From: Sulfurovum indicum
GTDB lineage: Bacteria; Campylobacterota; Campylobacteria; Campylobacterales; Sulfurovaceae
Reading direction: 5' to 3'
Assembly (NCBI RefSeq): GCF_014931715.1
Contig: NZ_CP063164.1
Location: forward strand, 186,001 to 250,000
DNA: 64,000 nucleotides
Made by a program: the position numbers and the translations under genes. The notes under the pieces are model-generated. The model was not told the origin of the DNA and ran no database searches. It was given only the letters and a program-made list of their open reading frames with translations. Shown piece by piece: positions 62,832 through 64,000 of the stretch. Every line of letters begins with the position of its first letter. Position 1 is the first letter of the stretch.

Positions 62832-64000
62832 ACCCCAGAGACGAATATTATTTTGACTTTCAGCCCATGCATCAGCATCTTGGTAGATGTATCCAGCAAA
62901 GAGTGTTGTAGAGTCGTTAAATACTTTTGTTTTATAGACAAGGTCAAGTTCTTGGTAATCATTGTTAGCAGCTGAGTTGTCAGATGTAGTATCATATGCC
63001 AGGGCAATTTTACCGCCAAGTGCTTTTACTGCAGCTCTTGCAACGAAAGTATCATTGTCTGATGCGATAAAACCTTGGTTAAGGATCATTTGAGTATAGA
63101 GAGGTGTTTTAACACCACCAACGTTAAAGACACCAGTATCGCCATCATCTACATTAGAGTAAGACAAAGAAAGATCGAACATATCGATTTTTCCACCGAT
63201 CTTAGCACCAAATGCTCTTGTATCATTAAGGAATGCATCACTCATTACTGAACCACCCTGAAGTGCAACATTTAGACCGGCAAGACCAAATTTAGCATCA
63301 CCCCAAAGAATGTTGATATCATCAGTTACAGCCATATCTGAACCAAAATACCATGAACCAGTTAAAGTTACACCTTCAAAAGATTTGTTTTGGACAGTTA
63401 GCATGTGAACACCGTCATCATCGTTGAGAGCATTAAAATCAGTTAGGTTACTGCCGAGCGCACCTAGACCATTGCTGTTTCCACCATATACCCATGCATA
63501 TACCAAAGTTGTATCTTTGATATCAGTATTTACAACAAGAAGAGCATCGAATGTATTTTTAAATACATTCCACCCTTCAGAGAAAGCAAACGGAGAGAGT
63601 GATTTTGGAAGTTCCTGACGACCTGCTTTGAAGCTAGTGTTGTCAATAGCGTATGTTAAGTACATTTGAGAGATCCAACCACCATCGGTCATATCATCAA
63701 GATCACCATTACCGACACCTTGCATTACGTCAGATACTATACTGTTCTCAAGATTCAGTGTAGAAAGGCCAGTTACTTCTACACCAGCACCGATACCTGC
63801 AACAACATCTTTGTTTACCGCTCTAAGTTGAAGACCAAAGTCAGCTCTTGAACCATCTTGATCAAAAAGATCTGCATCTACTGCTCCTGATGGAGCTGTA
63901 GCATAATCACCTGTTTGATAATAAACTACCGCTTGTCCGCTAAAGTCCCAGCCAGATACTGCGGCAGGTGCCTCTACTACTGGCTCAACTGGAGCGATAT
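62817..64000 (-). CDS. outer membrane porin, paralogue of the preceding gene, 5' end outside window
   Basis: The reading frame is open to base 64000 (reading IAPVEPVVEAPAAVSGWDFSGQAVVYYQ at the edge), so the start and signal peptide are beyond the window; the internal ATG at 63725 is not the start. It is close to the first porin along its whole length (SGWDFSGQAV, GLSTLNLENS, DDMTDGGWISQMYLTY, KAGRQELPK, RYNF end) with differences in the loop regions. At least 394 aa are present. Confidence 0.88.
   Translation of the reverse strand, partial: IAPVEPVVEAPAAVSGWDFSGQAVVYYQTGDYATAPSGAVDADLFDQDGSRADFGLQLRAVNKDVVAGIGAGVEVTGLSTLNLENSIVSDVMQGVGNGDLDDMTDGGWISQMYLTYAIDNTSFKAGRQELPKSLSPFAFSEGWNVFKNTFDALLVVNTDIKDTTLVYAWVYGGNSNGLGALGSNLTDFNALNDDDGVHMLTVQNKSFEGVTLTGSWYFGSDMAVTDDINILWGDAKFGLAGLNVALQGGSVMSDAFLNDTRAFGAKIGGKIDMFDLSLSYSNVDDGDTGVFNVGGVKTPLYTQMILNQGFIASDNDTFVARAAVKALGGKIALAYDTTSDNSAANNDYQELDLVYKTKVFNDSTTLFAGYIYQDADAWAESQNNIRLWGRYNF

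Noticed and set aside
62817-63725. Second porin starting at the internal ATG 63725
   Set aside because: The frame is open to the window edge and the upstream residues align with the first porin, so the start lies outside.

Overview
The window looks like a mesophilic Campylobacterota (Epsilonproteobacteria) chromosome, most like Sulfurovum or Sulfurimonas. The reasons are gene order and content: aroC-rnc-rnhA beside dnaG, the HP0268-like/miaB/DUF374 trio, nadD-rsfS next to gap-pgk-tpiA, a futalosine-type quinone prenyltransferase, and a respiratory complex I locus without a normal NADH-binding NuoE/NuoF. Genus assignment is inference; no rRNA gene is present to test it.

Layout. 1-8.9 kb: DNA/RNA housekeeping (recQ fragment, rnhB, aroC, rnc, rnhA, a LapB-like TPR protein, dnaG, a parvulin). 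8.9-16.4 kb: accessory cell-envelope and lipid genes: tRNA-Ala, a lipoprotein with two DUF302-like domains, two tRNA-Glu copies, a small lipoprotein, nfo, then a tight lipase lipoprotein / FadL-type porin / acyl-CoA ligase operon. 16.4-21.6 kb: a compact N-acetylglucosamine phosphotransferase island (nagA, crr, a 31-codon membrane ORF, nagE, and an HPr-enzyme I fusion), unusual for this phylum; nagA appears to start at AUC. 21.6-23.8 kb: an AAA+ ATPase and a membrane rhodanese. 24.0-41.8 kb: a 14-gene complex I operon in which the NADH module is replaced by a HP1264-like small protein with a Lys/Ala tail and a GltD-like FAD oxidoreductase, followed by two NuoG paralogues. 41.8-49.6 kb: miaA, pssA, mqnP, a UDG-family gene, tRNA-Arg(GCG), a degenerate receiver protein, gmk, tatA, argS. 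49.7-54.9 kb: rsfS, nadD, gap-pgk-tpiA, nusA. 55-61 kb: HP0268-like, miaB, DUF374 acyltransferase, Xer-type recombinase, tilS, a four-helix bundle protein, rimO. 61.2-64 kb: two tandem paralogous porins, the second cut by the window edge.

The least expected structural signal is a set of short tandem heptanucleotide repeats (GAAGAGT, TTCATCA, AGCGTTC, AAGTAGG and degenerate forms) at about seven places. They lie in gene junctions and in three cases run into coding sequence: the start of mqnP, the start of tilS and the end of rimO. At two loci they face each other as purine-rich inverted arms. No CRISPR array, insertion sequence or prophage was found.
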